43,889 nt of DNA, from assembly GCA_026647215.1 (NCBI GenBank), contig JAPKHC010000033.1:1-43889 (forward strand), read 5' to 3'. Each line of letters starts with the position of its first letter. The stretch's first letter is position 1. The DNA comes from F1-120-MAGs118 sp013360535 (GTDB lineage: Bacteria > Planctomycetota > UBA1135 > GCA-002686595). Both the position numbers and the translations under genes were made by a program. Below, piece after piece: positions 16,584 to 25,008 of the stretch. The notes beneath the pieces are model-generated. The model searched no databases. It was not told the DNA's origin and saw nothing but the letters and a program-made list of their open reading frames with translations.

Positions 16584-19580
16584 GTGCTGAACCTTGCTCT
16601 CGTGTGTGTGGCGCTGGTGGCGCCGCAGGCCGGTCCGTCGTCGGTCGAGGCCGCATTCGAGCGCTTCGAGCACGAGCACGGCGCTGGATGGCGCCTCGAC
16701 GTCGACGAGGGCACGGGGCAGCTCGAGTTCCTGTTCGGGAAGTCGCTCGCGCCGTCCTTCGAGCCGCACTCGGAGCGCGAGTGGTTCACGCTCGCGCGCG
16801 AGGCGCTGGCGCGCACGCAGGAGCTGTTCGGCATCGAGCCGCAGACGCTCGTCGAGGAGCGCGTGCTGTTCCTGCCGCTCGGCATGGTCGGGACGAGCGA
16901 CAAGTGGACGGTGAGCTTCGCGCAGCGCGTGAACGGGGTGCCGGTGGAGCAGGGCAGCGTGAACGTGCTGTTCGATGCGCGCGGGCGGATGCTCGCGGTG
17001 CAGGCGCACGCGCTGCCGGGGATCGCGGGGCTCGACACGCGCGCGACGGTGAGCCGCGAGGCTGCGGTGCGTGTCGCGAAGAGCGCGTTTGCGGCGAGCG
17101 CACGCGTCGATGGCGAGCTGCGCGGCGAGCCGCGGCTCGTGGTCGCGCAGGTCGAGCGTGAGGGAGCGCGTGGGGGCGTGCTCGCGTGGCGTGTCGACGT
17201 CGCCTTCGAGCAGGCCGGAGCCGAACCCGAAGCCTGGAGCCACCTGATCGACGCGCACACGGGCGCTCTCGTCGGCCGCGACACGCTCGTGCACCACTTC
17301 GACGTCAGCGGCACGCTGCGCACGCGCGCGACACCGGGCGTGGCGCCCGACACGGGCTCGAACCCCGCGACGGAAACGCCGCTCGCCTACACGCTCGTCA
17401 CCGACGGCAGCGTGAGCGTTTTCAGCGACGCCCAAGGCCATTTCACGCTGCCCGGCATCAGCGCGCCTGTGCAGGTCACGGTCGGTTACGACGGCACGTT
17501 CAACAACGTCATCCACGCGACCGGCAACGACTACACGGGCTCCTTCCTGCTCCCGAACGCGACGGGCAACGTCGTCGTGCTCAACGCTCCCGCGAGCGCC
17601 GACGTCACCGCGCAAGCCAACGTCGCTGTCGAGGTCGTGCGCATGCGCGACTGGATCCGCAGTGTCAATCCGTTCGACGCGACGGCGGACTTCGTGCACA
17701 CCGCCTACGTCAACCTCGCGCAGACCTGCAACGCCTACTATTCCGGCGGCGCGATCAACTTCTTCAGCGCGGGCGGTGGCTGTGTCAACACGGCCTACTC
17801 GACGGTCATCGGGCACGAGGACGGGCACTGGCTCAACGATCGCTACGGCACGTTCAACGGCGGCGACGGCATGGGCGAGGGCAACGCGGACGTGTTCGCG
17901 ATGTTCCTCGCCGACGATCCGATCGTCGGGCGCAATTTCTGCGGCAACGGCTGCCACATCCGCTCCGGCGACAACCTGCGGCAGTTCTGCGGCGATTGCT
18001 GCGGAGCGTGTTACGGCGAGGTGCACGCCGACGGCGAGACGTGGATGGGCGCGGCGTGGAAGATCCGGCGCAACTTCAACCTGACGCTGGGCAACGCGGC
18101 CGGTGATGCGCTCGCCGATGCGTTGTTCCTCGGCTGGATGAACGCCTACAACCAGACGACGATCCGCAGCGTGATCGAGGCGCAGTGGCTCGCGCTCGAC
18201 GACGACGACGGCGACCTGCTCACGGGAACGCCGCACTTCGGCGACATCGATGCCGCGTTCCGCCAGCAGGGCTTCCCCGGGGTGGCCCTGCCGCCGGTGC
18301 ATGTCGGCTCGGTGTCGCAGGCGACGGACACGCTCGACCTGCAGGGGCCGTACGCCATCGAGGCGAACGTGTACGCGAATCCGCCGCAGGGTCTCGCGAC
18401 GGTCGAGCTCTTCTACCGCACGCAATCCGGGGCCTTCACGGCGCTCGCGATGACGCAGGCGACGGCGACGAAGTGGGTGGGTTCGATCCCCGGCGCGACG
18501 GCGGGCCGCGTGCACTACTTCGTGCGCGCGACGACCGCGGGCGGCGCCACTGACGAGTTCCCCGCGAGCGGTGCCGCGGTGCCGCTCTTCTTCAATGTCG
18601 GGCCGACGACGACGGTCTTCGCCGATCGTTTCGAGCAGGACTTCGGGTGGAGCGTCGTCGACAGCGCGCCGGTGGTGGGCTCGTGGGTGCGCGGGATTCC
18701 GCTCGGCACGATCCTCGGCACGCGCACGCCGCAGGCGAGCGCCGACAGCGCGGACGCGGGCCTGCAGTGCTGGTTCACGGGGCAGGGCACGTCGGCGACG
18801 GTGCCGGACGAGGCCGATGTCGACGGCGGGCCGACGATGCTCGTGTCGCCGCCGGTCGACCTCGCGGGCGAGCAGGCGGAGCTGCGCTACTCGTACTGGA
18901 TGTTCTCGAGCGGCGCCGGCGCCGACACGCTCGTGGTCGAGCTCTCGCCCGACGGCGTGCAATGGACGCAGGCGCGCGCACACGCGCACTCGGCCACGGC
19001 CGGCTGGAGGACCGAGCGCATCGACCTCGGCGCGCACATCGTGCCCGGCGCCGCGACGCGCGTGCGCTTCGTCGTCGCGGACAATCCCAACAACTCGATC
19101 ACCGAAGCGGCCCTCGACGATGTGCGCTTCGTCGTCACCGGCACGAACGCCTGCGGGATGCCGCAGGTTTTCTGCACGCCCAAGGTCAATAGCCAACTGT
19201 GTGCGCCGGCGATCGCGTTCACCGGCTACCCGACCGTCTCCGGCCCCGGGCCGTTCACGATCTCGGTCTCCCAGGTGCTCAACAACCGCACGGGACTGCT
19301 CTTCTACGGCTACGGCACGGCCTCGAAGAACTTCCAAGGCGGCACGCTCTGCTGCCGCACTCCCGTGCGCCGCACCGCGCTGCAATCGACGGGCGGCTCG
19401 CTCACCGGCAGCAACTGCACCGGCACGCTCTCCTTCGACATGCACGCGCTGCTCGCGTCCGGCTCGGACTCGAACCTCGTCCCCGGCGCCACCGTTGCCG
19501 CACAGTACTACTACCGCGACCCGCAGGACGCCCACGGCGTCGGCCTCTCCGACGCCGTGCTGTTCGTCGTGTGCCCGTAG
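16584..19580 (+). CDS. Secreted fungalysin-like (M36-type) metalloprotease with shared C-terminal domain
   Basis: A 998-aa exported zinc protease. The GTG at 16584 opens a signal peptide (MLNLALVCVALVAPQA) with GGAG about 11 nt before it; the upstream frame is not coding-like. Residues 20-250 resemble the FTP/PepSY propeptide of thermolysin-type enzymes. The zinc site is HEDGH at 411-415. The third ligand is probably E432 in GMGEGNAD, matching GMGEGWGD of fungalysins, and a GEVHADGETW block follows as in M36. A Cys-rich insert lies between these blocks (NFCGNGC, CGDCCGAC). Later come an Ig-like stretch (about 570-670), a MAM/jelly-roll-like module (about 675-855) and the shared domain (864-998, four conserved Cys, tail VLFVVCP). 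It is expected to be autoprocessed and surface-bound or secreted. Confidence 0.92.
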   Translation: MLNLALVCVALVAPQAGPSSVEAAFERFEHEHGAGWRLDVDEGTGQLEFLFGKSLAPSFEPHSEREWFTLAREALARTQELFGIEPQTLVEERVLFLPLGMVGTSDKWTVSFAQRVNGVPVEQGSVNVLFDARGRMLAVQAHALPGIAGLDTRATVSREAAVRVAKSAFAASARVDGELRGEPRLVVAQVEREGARGGVLAWRVDVAFEQAGAEPEAWSHLIDAHTGALVGRDTLVHHFDVSGTLRTRATPGVAPDTGSNPATETPLAYTLVTDGSVSVFSDAQGHFTLPGISAPVQVTVGYDGTFNNVIHATGNDYTGSFLLPNATGNVVVLNAPASADVTAQANVAVEVVRMRDWIRSVNPFDATADFVHTAYVNLAQTCNAYYSGGAINFFSAGGGCVNTAYSTVIGHEDGHWLNDRYGTFNGGDGMGEGNADVFAMFLADDPIVGRNFCGNGCHIRSGDNLRQFCGDCCGACYGEVHADGETWMGAAWKIRRNFNLTLGNAAGDALADALFLGWMNAYNQTTIRSVIEAQWLALDDDDGDLLTGTPHFGDIDAAFRQQGFPGVALPPVHVGSVSQATDTLDLQGPYAIEANVYANPPQGLATVELFYRTQSGAFTALAMTQATATKWVGSIPGATAGRVHYFVRATTAGGATDEFPASGAAVPLFFNVGPTTTVFADRFEQDFGWSVVDSAPVVGSWVRGIPLGTILGTRTPQASADSADAGLQCWFTGQGTSATVPDEADVDGGPTMLVSPPVDLAGEQAELRYSYWMFSSGAGADTLVVELSPDGVQWTQARAHAHSATAGWRTERIDLGAHIVPGAATRVRFVVADNPNNSITEAALDDVRFVVTGTNACGMPQVFCTPKVNSQLCAPAIAFTGYPTVSGPGPFTISVSQVLNNRTGLLFYGYGTASKNFQGGTLCCRTPVRRTALQSTGGSLTGSNCTGTLSFDMHALLASGSDSNLVPGATVAAQYYYRDPQDAHGVGLSDAVLFVVCP

Positions 19581-19586
19581 CCGCGT

Positions 19587-19643
19587 CGTCGGATCGAGGG
19601 AGCGCGCGCGGCCCGGCATCGCGCGCGCTCCCTCGATCCGACG
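19587..19643. terminator. Bidirectional hairpin between convergent genes
   Basis: A perfect 23-bp stem, 19587-19609 with 19621-19643, and an 11-nt loop. It starts 7 nt after the protease stop and ends 3 nt before the stop of the opposing SUMF1-type gene, so it can serve both. No U-tract on either side. Confidence 0.75.
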
Positions 19644-19646
19644 CGC

Positions 19647-20762
19647 TCAACGGCCGCCCTTGCGCTGGCGGTCGAGGATTTCCTGAACGCTTTCGAGGTC
19701 GGCGTCCCAGGCGCGCTTGCGGTCGGCGTCGGAGGGGGCGGCCAAGGGGCGGACGAGGCGGAAGCCGACGAACTTGGCGTCGGTGAGGTACCAGATCGAC
19801 TTGGGCAGCTGCGGGTCCTGCACCTTCCAGTTGGCGCTCGAGCCGCGGCGGGCGGCGGAGCGGAGGCGGTCGGCGTCGTCGTCCCAGGAGCCGCCGCGCA
19901 CGACGCGCGGGTAGAGCTCGGTCGGCCAGTTGCACGGGTTGGAGGCGAGCTTGTCCTTGAAGCGCGCGTAGAACTCCTTGTCGTGGCTGTCGAGCACCCA
20001 CTCGGCCACGTTGCCGTGCATGTCGTACAGGCCCCAGGGGTTGGGCTTCTTCTGCTTGACCTTCTGGTAGGCGCCGTCGGAGTTGTCGAAGAACCAGCCG
20101 TACTCGCCGAGGACCTTGGGGTCGTCGCCGAAGGAGTAGGCGGTGGTCGTGCCGGCGCGGCAGGCGTACTCCCACTCGGCCTCGGTCGGCAGGCGGTAGA
20201 AGCGCCCGGTCTTGAGCGAGAGCCACTTCGTGTAGTGGCGCGCGGCGAACTCGGTCATGCAGATCGCCGGGAAGCCCTCGATGCCCATGCCGAAATCCAT
20301 CGGCACGTAGGGCGGCGTCGGGCGGCTGACGGCGTCGGCCCACTTGTCGCTCTCGCCGGCGGCGAAGCGCCCGGACTTGCGCAGCTCGATGTCGAGCTTG
20401 GCCTGGAACAGGCGGTACTCATCCCAGGTGAGCTCGTGCTCCTCCATCCAGAACGGTGCGAGCTCGACCTCGTGCACCGGGCCCTCGTCGGCCTTGCGGC
20501 CTTCCTCGCCGGCCGGGCTGCCCATCATGAACTTGCCGCCCTTGATCGGGAGCATCGTGAACGACACGTCCGAGCCGGGGATGCGCTCGACGTAGCGCTT
20601 CATCGAGGCCTCGTCGGTCGCCTCGGCGTCGGGGTTGGGCAGCGGCTTGGGGAAGCCCGCGGGCATCTCCGGGTAGACGGGGACGTCGCCCTGCTGCGGG
20701 AGCGGAGCTGCGATGGCCGGGGACAGCGCCAGCACGGCGCACGTGAGGGAGAGCGCAACCAT
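19647..20762 (-). CDS. Exported SUMF1/FGE-sulfatase-domain protein, catalytic Cys absent
   Basis: A 371-aa protein with a signal peptide (MVALSLTCAVLALSPAIA). Residues about 65-340 are a formylglycine-generating-enzyme-like (SUMF1) domain: GGKFMMGSPAGEEGRKADEGP, ELTWDEY, LPTEAEWEYACRAGT, WGLYDMHGNVAEWV, RVVRGGSWDDDADRLRSA and a closing VGFRLVRP. In true formylglycine-generating enzymes the segment after RGGS holds the copper-binding Cys pair. Here it reads WDDDADRLRSAARRGS with no Cys, so sulfatase activation is unlikely. Such domains in Planctomycetota often act as binding modules. A short charged tail ends RQRKGGR. No sulfatase gene is present nearby. A second SUMF1 domain in this window is fused to a kinase. 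Confidence 0.9.
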   Translation of the reverse strand: MVALSLTCAVLALSPAIAAPLPQQGDVPVYPEMPAGFPKPLPNPDAEATDEASMKRYVERIPGSDVSFTMLPIKGGKFMMGSPAGEEGRKADEGPVHEVELAPFWMEEHELTWDEYRLFQAKLDIELRKSGRFAAGESDKWADAVSRPTPPYVPMDFGMGIEGFPAICMTEFAARHYTKWLSLKTGRFYRLPTEAEWEYACRAGTTTAYSFGDDPKVLGEYGWFFDNSDGAYQKVKQKKPNPWGLYDMHGNVAEWVLDSHDKEFYARFKDKLASNPCNWPTELYPRVVRGGSWDDDADRLRSAARRGSSANWKVQDPQLPKSIWYLTDAKFVGFRLVRPLAAPSDADRKRAWDADLESVQEILDRQRKGGR

Positions 20763-20780
20763 CTTGCGCAGGATACGCGA

Positions 20781-20814
20781 CGCGGGCGCCGCGCGGTCAA
20801 GCGCGACGCCCGCG
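20781..20814 (-). terminator. Hairpin after the TolB-like propeller gene
   Basis: The outer stem is 20781-20788 with 20807-20814 (8 bp) and the inner stem 20790-20794 with 20801-20805 (5 bp); the loop is GGTCAA. It lies 28 nt after the stop at 20843, in the 80-nt gap before the SUMF1-type gene. No U-tract. Confidence 0.5.
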
Positions 20815-20842
20815 GGGAGAGCTTCCGGAGCTCGAGAAACGC

Positions 20843-22771
20843 TCAGGGACAGAGCGTGAAAGCCACGCCCGCCGTCAGGTTGGAGTTGAGCACCACGCCA
20901 GCGTCGCGGTACCAGACCTGAGCGTAGAAGGTCTGGCCGGGCTGGATCGGCTGGCCGAGCGTGCTCGGGTTGGCGGCCATGAACGCGAGCCAGTCGAGCG
21001 AGTAGCCGCCGTTGCACTGGCCGGCGCTGCCGCCGGTCGGGAGGTTGAGCGTGCGAGCGCGCGGAGATGCGACGCAGATCGTGCTCGTGCTGCCGAACGC
21101 GTAGGCCACCGCGGTCGGGGCAAGTCCGTAGACCGCGATCGCCTGCTTGCCGCCGGGCAGGCCCGAGGCCTGCAAGAAGAAGCCGGAGGCGTTCGCGGCG
21201 CTGGGGAAGCCCGTCGCGGTGATCGTCGGGAGGCAGCCGGCGACGCTCGTGCCCGCGGCGCAGTAGGAGCTCCACGCGAGCTCGTCGGTCGAGCCGTCGC
21301 AGTCGTCATCGACGCCGTTGCAGGTCTCGACCGCGCCCGGATTCACGGCGGGATTCGAGTCGTTGCAGTCGCCGGGGACGAGCGAATAACCGGCCGTCGG
21401 CGGGAAGATCACCGCGAGCGAATCGGCGCTGTTGCCCCAGGTGTCGCCGTCGACGTCGCGGTACCAGTTGGTCAGCGAGTCGCGCAGGTAGACGTCGCCG
21501 ACCGAGTCGTTCGGATCGCCGACGAGCAGGTTCGTCGAGGCGCTCTGGAACGTCGCCAGACGCCCGTCGTCGCTCACGCCACCCACCGACTGGATGCCGG
21601 TGCCGTTGGGCTCACCCGGAACGGTGAGCGGCACGCTCGCCCGCAGGCTGAGGCCGGTCGTCAGATCGACGACGAAGGCATCTGCCACCGTGCCCGAGTG
21701 CCCCGGCGTCAGGTTGGACGAAGTCGACAGCAAGACGGCGAAGGCGCCGTTGTCCGCGAGGCGCACGGCCGACGTGGCGCCATTGGCGGGCGTGCCGTTC
21801 GGCAGCGCGTTGACGAGCGTCGTCGTCCCGGCCGTGCGATCGCGCAGGAAGGCGTTGTTCGTCGCCGCCGGGACCGTCGCGAGGTTCGAGGCGGTGCTCA
21901 TGAACGCGATGCGGCTGCCGTCCGACGAGAGCGAGGGCTGCGTCGAGCCGGCGTCGGCGGCGAGGCCGAGCGAGTTGACGCTGGCGAGCTGCGGCCCGCC
22001 GGCGTTCAGGTCGATCACGAGGATCTTCGAGAAGGCCGCGGTCGCGCCGGGTGCGAGGTTCGTCGCGAGACTCTCGAAGGCCACGTAGCGGCCATCGCCG
22101 GAGAGCGCCGGAGCCTTCGAGGCCGCGTTGCCGAGCGCGCCGCCGGGGACGCGGCTCACCATGCGTGTCGAGTTCGTCGTCAGGTTGCGCACGAAGACGT
22201 CGGTCGCACCGTTGGGGTCGGAGACCGCGAGGTTCGTCGCGTCGCTCGCGAACGCGATCAGCGTGCCGTCGCCGGAGATCGAGGGGTTCGTGCTGGCTCC
22301 GTTGCCGATCGCGCCCGAGTTGGCGACGCTCACGATCGTCGTGAGGCCGGTCTGCCGGTCGTGCACGAAGACGTCCCACGTGCTGTTGAAGTCGCCGGAG
22401 GCGAGGTTGCTGGCGAGGCTCTGGAATGCGATGAAGCGGCCGTCGTCGCTGACGGCGGGGGAAAGCGAGTCGGCGTTGGTCTCGAGGCCACCGCTGGCGA
22501 CGCTGGCACGCGTGACCGTCCCCGTGACGGTGTCGCGCAGGAAGACGTCCAGAAGCAGGTTGGTGTCGGCGGTGACGAGGTTCGAGGAGTTGCTGGCGAA
22601 CACCGCGAAGCGTCCATCGGGCGAGAGCGTGTCCGGCGACGTGCCGAGCGCCGACGGGCCGTTGCCGTTGGTGCCGCTCGCGCTGGCGCTGAGCTTGGTC
22701 GTGGATTGGGCGAGGGCGGCCGGAGCGAGCAGCAGCGCGGCGGCGACGAAGGTGCGGAACGGGTTGTGCAT
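20843..22771 (-). CDS. Secreted TolB-like 7-bladed propeller with MopE-type motif and shared C-terminal domain
   Basis: A 642-aa exported protein with a signal peptide ending ALA-Q. Residues about 45-430 hold seven PD40-type repeats. Each has S-x-D-G-R-hydrophobic-A-F-x-S followed by SNL...D...DVFLRD; the seven cores are SPDGRFAVFAS, SDDGRFIAFQS, SGDGTLIAFAS, SGDGRYVAFES, SSDGSRIAFMS, ADNGAFAVLLS and SDDGRLATFQS. Residues 435-497 form a putative metal-binding MopE-like motif (GDCNDSNPAVNPGA...CNGVDDDCDG). Residues 504-642 are the shared domain, longer variant, with the four Cys and tail VAFTLCP. A closed propeller on an Asp-rich, calcium-type stalk and an anchor-like C-terminus would suit a cell-surface binding protein. 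That role is inferred. Confidence 0.9.
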   Translation of the reverse strand: MHNPFRTFVAAALLLAPAALAQSTTKLSASASGTNGNGPSALGTSPDTLSPDGRFAVFASNSSNLVTADTNLLLDVFLRDTVTGTVTRASVASGGLETNADSLSPAVSDDGRFIAFQSLASNLASGDFNSTWDVFVHDRQTGLTTIVSVANSGAIGNGASTNPSISGDGTLIAFASDATNLAVSDPNGATDVFVRNLTTNSTRMVSRVPGGALGNAASKAPALSGDGRYVAFESLATNLAPGATAAFSKILVIDLNAGGPQLASVNSLGLAADAGSTQPSLSSDGSRIAFMSTASNLATVPAATNNAFLRDRTAGTTTLVNALPNGTPANGATSAVRLADNGAFAVLLSTSSNLTPGHSGTVADAFVVDLTTGLSLRASVPLTVPGEPNGTGIQSVGGVSDDGRLATFQSASTNLLVGDPNDSVGDVYLRDSLTNWYRDVDGDTWGNSADSLAVIFPPTAGYSLVPGDCNDSNPAVNPGAVETCNGVDDDCDGSTDELAWSSYCAAGTSVAGCLPTITATGFPSAANASGFFLQASGLPGGKQAIAVYGLAPTAVAYAFGSTSTICVASPRARTLNLPTGGSAGQCNGGYSLDWLAFMAANPSTLGQPIQPGQTFYAQVWYRDAGVVLNSNLTAGVAFTLCP

Positions 22772-22952
22772 CGAGGGCTTGGGGTAGGGGTGCGAGCCGA
22801 GCGGACTACCACGTCCGCGAGTGTCCGTTACGCGCCCATGATGCTCGAAGAGCGCCGTTTGCGCAGCCCTCCGCGCAAGCCAGTCGAGCGGGAGAGCCGC
22901 GGGCGGCGACGGGAGCGGCGTCGATCGGCCCGCACTCGTCCGCCCGAATGCG

Positions 22953-22995
22953 GCTCGGCGCGCGCATCCCGCTGCACGGGCTGCGCGCGCCGAGC
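22953..22995 (-). terminator. Long GC-rich hairpin after the next secreted-protein gene
   Basis: 19-bp stem with one mismatch (22953-22971 with 22977-22995) and a 5-nt loop. It lies 15 nt after the stop at 23011. No U-tract follows. The rest of 22772-23010 shows no gene. Confidence 0.65.
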
Positions 22996-23010
22996 TCGGC
23001 CGGAGTCATA

Positions 23011-24834
23011 TCACGGGCAGACGAGGAACTCGATCGCGTTGGAGAGGTTCGTCGTCTTCGAGGCCGGCGGGTCGCGGTACCAGCCCTGCGCCCAGACGTG
23101 CTCGCCGCCGGCGAACGGGCTGCCGAGCGAGGAGGGGTGCGTGTCGCGGAAGGTGTTCCAGTCGAGCGTGAGCGCCCCGTCGCAGGCGTCGAGGGTGCCG
23201 CCGGTGAGCTGCGCGCCCGTGCGCTGCGTCGGAGACTTCACGCACAGGAAGCTCGTGCCGGTGCCCCACGGCGCCGAGTGCGCGCCGGTCAGGCTGTAGA
23301 AGATCAGGCCGGACTTCTGGCCCTCGACGTTCGTGATCTGGAGCGTGAAGCCCGAGGCCGCGCTCGCGCTGGCGGTGCCGCTGGCGGAGATCGTCGCGAC
23401 GCAGCCGTTGGTGCTCGTGCCGGCGGTGCAGTACGAGACGCTGGCGCCGCAGCTCGGGCCCAGATCGATCGCGATCATCACGTCCGGCGTGCCGAACGAG
23501 GGGTTCGAGCCGAGGTCGGCGTTCGCGCCGTCGCGCAGCGTGGCGAAGAAGTACACGCGCCCGTTGTCGGTGAGCGCGACGTCGTTGGCCTGGAAGCAGG
23601 CGTTCGTGTTGACGCCGCGGCCGAGGAAGGCGTTGTCGTCGAACAGCCCGTTGCCGTCGACGTCGACCGGGTCGCCCTCGCGCGCCACGATCTCGCCGTT
23701 GACGACGAGCACGTCGTTCGTGCCGGCGTTGGCGTCATTGGTGTTGCAGGCGATGGCCCAGTCGCCGTTGGCGTTGACGCTGAAGGCGTAGAACGTGTCG
23801 CCGAAGTTGAGGCCGCTCGAGCCGATCGGGTCGCCGGTCTTCGCGATCAGGACGCCCTGATGCACGGCCCAGTCCGGCGCACTCGCGGCGGTGCTCGAGT
23901 TGTCGCGCCCGCGGGCGTACCAGCGGCCGTCGGCGGCGATGTCCGACGCGAAGATCGAGCCGCAGGTGATCGCGGTCGACGGGATCAGGACGTTGTTCTG
24001 CACGACCACGCGCCCGTCGTAGACGAGCGAGTTGTTCGACGAGGTCGTCGTGTCGATGTCCATGATCGCGACCCAGTGCGCGCCATCGGGGCTCGAGTAG
24101 AACGTGTTCGCCGACACGCCGTCGATCGTGATCGAGCCCGTGCCCGCGAGGTCGGTCACGCTCGTGACGTCGGCCTGATGGAACATGGCGCGGTCGTAGA
24201 AGATCGCGGGGCGGCGGGTGGTGCTGATGTTGCCGATGGTCGAGTCCTGGGCGCCGACGCGACCGTCGTCGAGCAGGTGGATCGAGCCGATCGAGTTGCC
24301 GACCGTCTCGTCGCCCGACGGGTTGGCCGGGATGTCCTGCAGGCCGGTGTAGAGGTCGCCCATCTGCGTCGTGATGGTCGAGCTCGTCCCGTTCCACACG
24401 ACCACCTTCTGGAAGGTCGACGAGAGGCCGCCGCGCGCGCGCAGCGAGTAGGCGAAGCGGTTCGTGCTGTCGAAGCGGCCGACGCCCGAGCCGAAGAAGT
24501 CGACGAGCTCGCCCGAGACGCCACCGGGCACCGGCTGGCCCTCCTGCGCGAACATCGTGCCGCTCAGGCCGGAACCGAGGAGCATGATGTTCTCCTCGTC
24601 GCTGCCCTGCTGCGTGCGGGCCTTGATCATCCAGCGCGAGCCGTCGGGACTGACGAACAGGTCCTCGAGGGCGCGGAAGTTCGTGGCCTCGGGCAGTCCG
24701 GTCGTCGTCTCGAGCGCGCCGGGCACGACCGATTTCGGACTGGCGGGGATCTCGCAGTAGATGACCTGCAGGGATTGGGCGGAGGCGGGCGCGCAGAACA
24801 GCGCGGCCGCGACGAGGATGTTCATCGAGTTCAT
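23011..24834 (-). CDS. Secreted protein of unknown fold with shared C-terminal domain
   Basis: A 607-aa exported protein. The start at 24834 has GGAG 7 nt upstream; a second Met is at 24825. The signal peptide ends ASA-Q. Residues about 20-465 contain repeated beta-like phrases (FVSPDGSRWMIKAR, FYSSPDGAHWVAIMD, IAADGRWYARG, FSVNANGDWAIACN, ALTDNGRVYFFATL) with regular spacing. This suggests a propeller reporting-type repeat, although no family is confidently recognised. An Asp-rich DVDGNGLFDDN could bind calcium. Residues 469-607 are the shared domain, longer variant (GQKSGLIFYS, CVKSPTQRT, CDGALTLDW, tail IEFLVCP), closely matching the one at 248-1357. No catalytic motif. Confidence 0.87.
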   Translation of the reverse strand: MNSMNILVAAALFCAPASAQSLQVIYCEIPASPKSVVPGALETTTGLPEATNFRALEDLFVSPDGSRWMIKARTQQGSDEENIMLLGSGLSGTMFAQEGQPVPGGVSGELVDFFGSGVGRFDSTNRFAYSLRARGGLSSTFQKVVVWNGTSSTITTQMGDLYTGLQDIPANPSGDETVGNSIGSIHLLDDGRVGAQDSTIGNISTTRRPAIFYDRAMFHQADVTSVTDLAGTGSITIDGVSANTFYSSPDGAHWVAIMDIDTTTSSNNSLVYDGRVVVQNNVLIPSTAITCGSIFASDIAADGRWYARGRDNSSTAASAPDWAVHQGVLIAKTGDPIGSSGLNFGDTFYAFSVNANGDWAIACNTNDANAGTNDVLVVNGEIVAREGDPVDVDGNGLFDDNAFLGRGVNTNACFQANDVALTDNGRVYFFATLRDGANADLGSNPSFGTPDVMIAIDLGPSCGASVSYCTAGTSTNGCVATISASGTASASAASGFTLQITNVEGQKSGLIFYSLTGAHSAPWGTGTSFLCVKSPTQRTGAQLTGGTLDACDGALTLDWNTFRDTHPSSLGSPFAGGEHVWAQGWYRDPPASKTTNLSNAIEFLVCP

Positions 24835-24921
24835 GGGTGTCTCCAAAGCTGACGCCGCAAGGTACCCCGCAACCCGCGTCGCACTACCCGGCTCTTCTTC
24901 GCACTTACCGAAGCGAGACCG

Positions 24922-24950
24922 GCCCACCCGCGGCAATTTCGCGGGTGGGC
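24922..24950 (-). terminator. Hairpin after the FG-GAP gene
   Basis: A perfect 11-bp stem, 24922-24932 with 24940-24950, with a 7-nt AT-rich loop. It lies 58 nt after the stop at 25009 and about 90 nt before the next start. No U-tract. Confidence 0.6.
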
Positions 24951-25008
24951 TGGAAGTTGCATTTGCGGCGCAACGTCGAATGTCTCGATGCGCTCCGGCG
25001 CGCTGGCC

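Noticed and set aside
16320..19619. A 1099-codon open frame on the minus strand opposite the protease gene
   Set aside because: Shadow frame of a G+C-rich gene: Arg/Ala/His/Val-rich translation without any domain, opposite a well-supported protease.
19647..20762. True sulfatase-activating enzyme
   Set aside because: The copper-binding cysteines are missing and no sulfatase is nearby.
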